64,000 nucleotides of DNA from Nocardioides antri (lineage in GTDB: Bacteria; Actinomycetota; Actinomycetes; Propionibacteriales; Nocardioidaceae): positions 1-64,000 of the forward strand of contig NZ_VUJW01000008.1 in the NCBI RefSeq assembly GCF_008373765.1, read 5' to 3'. Shown here in pieces: positions 61,568 to 64,000 of this stretch. The notes beneath the pieces are model-generated. The model had not been told where the DNA came from. It was given only the letters and a program-made list of their open reading frames with translations, and made no database searches. Both the position numbers and the translations under genes were made by a program. Numbering within the stretch: position 1 is the stretch's first letter; each line of letters opens with the position of its first letter.

Positions 61568-64000
61568 TCACCCTGACACAGCGGCGGTGAGCATCTCGGA
61601 CAGCGGTCCGGACGCGGCAGCCAGCGGCTGGCTACCGGGCACCCCCGACCCGTCGCGACGCCCGGTGGCGTCCGGGAGGTCGACCGGCGCGCCGCTCGCG
61701 GCGGCGCCCCGGGCGGGAGCCGGCCCCGCCCAGGCGAAGACCAGGGTGTCCTCGCCCTTGAGGAACCGGTGGCAGCGGACGCCGCCGGTGGCGCGGCCCT
61801 TGGGCGGGTACTCCGCGAAGTCGGTCACCTTCACCGAGCCGGGCTCGGTGCCGGGGAGGGCGGTCGACGACCCGGACACGGTGACGAGCACCGCGCCGTC
61901 GGCGTACGACGCCAGGTCGAGCGCGCCGAACCAGGTCACCCGCTCACCCGCGGTGAGGCGCACGCCGGCCATGCCGCCGCCGGACCGCCCCTGGGGTCGC
62001 ACGCCGGACGCCGGGTAGTGGAGCAGCTGGGCGTCGGAGGTCACGAAGCACAGCTCCTCCTCGCCCGTGCGCAGCTCGACCGCGCCGACGACCTCGTCGC
62101 CGTCCTTGAGGCCGATGACGTCCCACTCGTCCTTGCCGAGGACCTCCGGGTTGACCCGCTTCACCACGCCCTGGCGGGTGCCAAGGGCGAGGCCCGGTCC
62201 TTCGGTGGTGAGCGAGCACAGGGCGAGCGCGCGCTCGCCGGCATCCAGCGACAGGATCTCGGTCAGCGGCAGGCCGCCCTGGAGGTTCGACTCGTTGGCG
62301 GACGGCGGGATCGCCGGCAGGTCCAGCACGACGAGTCGCAGCAGGCGCCCGGCCGAGGTCAGCACACCGACCTCCCCGCGGGCCGTCGTCCGGACAGCCG
62401 AGACGACGACGTCGTGGTTGGCCCGGGAGCCACCGGAGCCGACCGGCTCGTCGCTGCTCGTCCGGGCGAGCAGGCCGGTCGAGGACATCAGGGCGAAGCA
62501 CGGGTCGTCCGGCACCTCCAGCGGCGCGGCGGCCGCGGTGACCGCACCTGTGCCGGCCGACTCGAGCAGCACCGTACGGCGAGGGGTGCCGAACGTCTTC
62601 GCCACCTGGCCGAGCTCGTCGCTGACCACCTGGCGGAGCAGGCCCTCGTCGGCGAGGATCGCCTCCAGCTCCTCGATCTCGCGCCGGAGGGTTTCCTGCT
62701 CCTTCTCCAGCTCGATCCGGGAGAACCGGGTCAGCCGGCGCAGCTGCATCTCGAGGATGTAGTCCGCCTGCGCTTGGGACAGGTCGAAGACCGAGATCAG
62801 CCGCTCCTTCGCCGCAGCCGAGTCGTCGCTGGTCCGGATCACCTGGATGACCTCGTCGATGTCGAGGAGGGCGATCAGCAGGCCGTCGACGAGGTGGAGG
62901 CGATCGGCCTTCTTGTTGCGCCGGAACTGCGAGCGCCGGCGGATGACGTCATAGCGGTGGTCGAGGAAGACGGTCAGCATCTCCCTGAGGCCCAGCGTGC
63001 GGGGCTGACCGTCGACGAGGGCGACGTTGTTGATGCCGAAGGTGTCCTCCAGCGGTGTCTGCTTGTAGAGCTGCTCCAGGAGCGCCTCGGGCACGAAGCC
63101 GTTCTTCACCTCGATGACGAGCCGGAGGCCGTTCGCCATGTCGGTGAGGTCCTTGAGATCGGCGATGCCCTGCAGCTTCTTGGTCTGCACGAGCGTCTTG
63201 ATCCGCTCGACGACCTTCTCGGTGCCGACGCCGTAGGGGAGCTCGGTGACGACGATCCCCTTGCGGCGGCCGATGGTCTCGATCCGCGCGGTGGCGCGCA
63301 TGCGGAACGTGCCGCGCCCGGTCTCGTAGGCGTCGCGGATCCCGTCGAGGCCGACGATCTTGCCGCCGGTGGGCAGGTCGGGCCCCGGGATGAAGCGCAT
63401 CAGCCCGTCGACGTCGGTGCCCGGATGCTTGATCAGGTGCCGCAGCGCCTGGACCACCTCGACCAGGTTGTGCGGCGCCATGTTGGTGGCCATGCCGACG
63501 GCGATGCCGGTCGTGCCGTTGACGACCAGGTTGGGGATCGCCGAGGGCAGGACCGACGGCTCCATCTCGCGGCTGTCGTAGTTGGGGCGGAAGTCGACGG
63601 TGTCCTCGTCGATGGACTCCGTCATCGCCGCGGCCGGCGGCGCCATCCGGCACTCGGTGTAACGCATCGCGGCCGGCGGGTCGTCACCGCCGGGGGAACC
63701 GAAGTTGCCGTGGCCGTCGACCATCGGGAGCCGCATCGCCCACGGCTGCGCCATCCGCACGAGGGCGTCGTAGATCGCTCCGTCACCGTGGGGGTGGAGC
63801 CGGCCCATCACCTCACCGACGACGCGGGCACACTTCACGTGACCACGGTCGGGGCGGATCCCCATGTCGCCCAGCGTGTAGAGGATCCGGCGCTGCACCG
63901 GCTTGAGGCCGTCGCGGGCGTCCGGCAGCGCGCGGGAGTAGATGACGGAGTAGGCGTACTCGAGGAACGACGACTGCATCTCGTCGCGGATGTCGGTGTC
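61568..64000 (-). CDS. parC: DNA topoisomerase IV subunit A (ParC / GyrA2), 5' end cut
   Basis: The frame runs off the right edge; 810 codons are visible. The N-terminal breakage-reunion part shows YSVIYSRALPDARDGLKPVQ, VMGRLHPHGDGAIYDALVRM and the catalytic Tyr in AAMRYTECRM; DLKDLTDMANGLRLVIEVK and a coiled-coil tower (QADYILEMQLRRLTRFSRIE) follow. The C-terminal part has beta-propeller-like repeats (ALCSLTTEGPGLALGTRQG; ELCFVTSDAQLLHY). It pairs with ParE (56389-58506) to separate daughter chromosomes. It may be followed by the lipoprotein-MFS unit on the same strand, four bases after its stop. Confidence 0.93.
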   Translation of the reverse strand, partial: DTDIRDEMQSSFLEYAYSVIYSRALPDARDGLKPVQRRILYTLGDMGIRPDRGHVKCARVVGEVMGRLHPHGDGAIYDALVRMAQPWAMRLPMVDGHGNFGSPGGDDPPAAMRYTECRMAPPAAAMTESIDEDTVDFRPNYDSREMEPSVLPSAIPNLVVNGTTGIAVGMATNMAPHNLVEVVQALRHLIKHPGTDVDGLMRFIPGPDLPTGGKIVGLDGIRDAYETGRGTFRMRATARIETIGRRKGIVVTELPYGVGTEKVVERIKTLVQTKKLQGIADLKDLTDMANGLRLVIEVKNGFVPEALLEQLYKQTPLEDTFGINNVALVDGQPRTLGLREMLTVFLDHRYDVIRRRSQFRRNKKADRLHLVDGLLIALLDIDEVIQVIRTSDDSAAAKERLISVFDLSQAQADYILEMQLRRLTRFSRIELEKEQETLRREIEELEAILADEGLLRQVVSDELGQVAKTFGTPRRTVLLESAGTGAVTAAAAPLEVPDDPCFALMSSTGLLARTSSDEPVGSGGSRANHDVVVSAVRTTARGEVGVLTSAGRLLRLVVLDLPAIPPSANESNLQGGLPLTEILSLDAGERALALCSLTTEGPGLALGTRQGVVKRVNPEVLGKDEWDVIGLKDGDEVVGAVELRTGEEELCFVTSDAQLLHYPASGVRPQGRSGGGMAGVRLTAGERVTWFGALDLASYADGAVLVTVSGSSTALPGTEPGSVKVTDFAEYPPKGRATGGVRCHRFLKGEDTLVFAWAGPAPARGAAASGAPVDLPDATGRRDGSGVPGSQPLAAASGPLSEMLTAAVSG

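Overview
The window is a stretch of high-GC actinobacterial chromosome, most like Nocardioides or a relative (family Nocardioidaceae). This rests on strong G/C third-position bias, DUF222-type HNH protein, a fused RNase HI/phosphatase, a SigA with a Lys/Ala-rich N-terminus, the GyrB/ParE plus DUF7455 neighbourhood, and gene order shared with Mycobacterium around Nif3, the zinc-ribbon protein and RNase HI. There are no tRNA, rRNA, CRISPR, transposase or phage genes. Both edges cut genes: an HNH-domain gene on the left and a topoisomerase IV subunit A gene on the right.

Region 1 (1.0-23.2 kb) is dominated by cobalamin (B12) synthesis. A cobalamin riboswitch drives cobG-cobH-cobIJ-cobL-cobM-chlID-bluB-cobO-cobB-cobC leftwards, with nearly every stop overlapping the next start. 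A second riboswitch drives cbtB-cbtA (cobalt uptake) and cobD. Nif3, zinc-ribbon and RNase HI/alpha-ribazole phosphatase genes run the other way. A membrane-bound molybdopterin oxidoreductase, yaaA and an RNB ribonuclease follow, then cobU, cobS and cobT complete the nucleotide-loop assembly. No cobN, cobK, cobF, cobA or cobQ is present here, and CobG is short, ending before its Fe-S half.

Region 2 (23.2-33.9 kb) holds a 2H phosphoesterase, a secreted protein, the RNase P RNA gene, small conserved genes, an acyl-CoA synthetase and the glgX-treY-treZ operon that turns glycogen into trehalose.

Region 3 (33.9-47.9 kb) is an accessory oxidative gene cluster in two operon-like halves, each with its own TetR regulator: hydrolase-SDR-diiron protein-unknown-Baeyer-Villiger monooxygenase, and hydrolase-aldehyde dehydrogenase-monooxygenase-GMC oxidoreductase-DUF4334-enoyl-CoA hydratase. 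It looks like a catabolic route for a lipophilic or cyclic substrate. A 35-nt near-perfect palindrome sits just before the second regulator.

Region 4 (48-64 kb) has the primary sigma factor gene, an amidase, and a minus-strand operon coupling a cellulose-synthase-like glycosyltransferase (with a large unusual insertion) to a complete partner-switching set (STAS protein, RsbW-like ATPase, GAF-SpoIIE phosphatase). It ends with an EamA transporter, a DUF7455 protein, parE, a carbonic anhydrase, an LprG-like lipoprotein with a P55-like MFS exporter, and parC.

Short dispersed repeats (TCTCGACAGGCTCGA-like and GTCTCG-N12-CTCGCACCTC) are scattered through the window, several of them inside inter-domain linkers or ends of cob genes and one inside a riboswitch.
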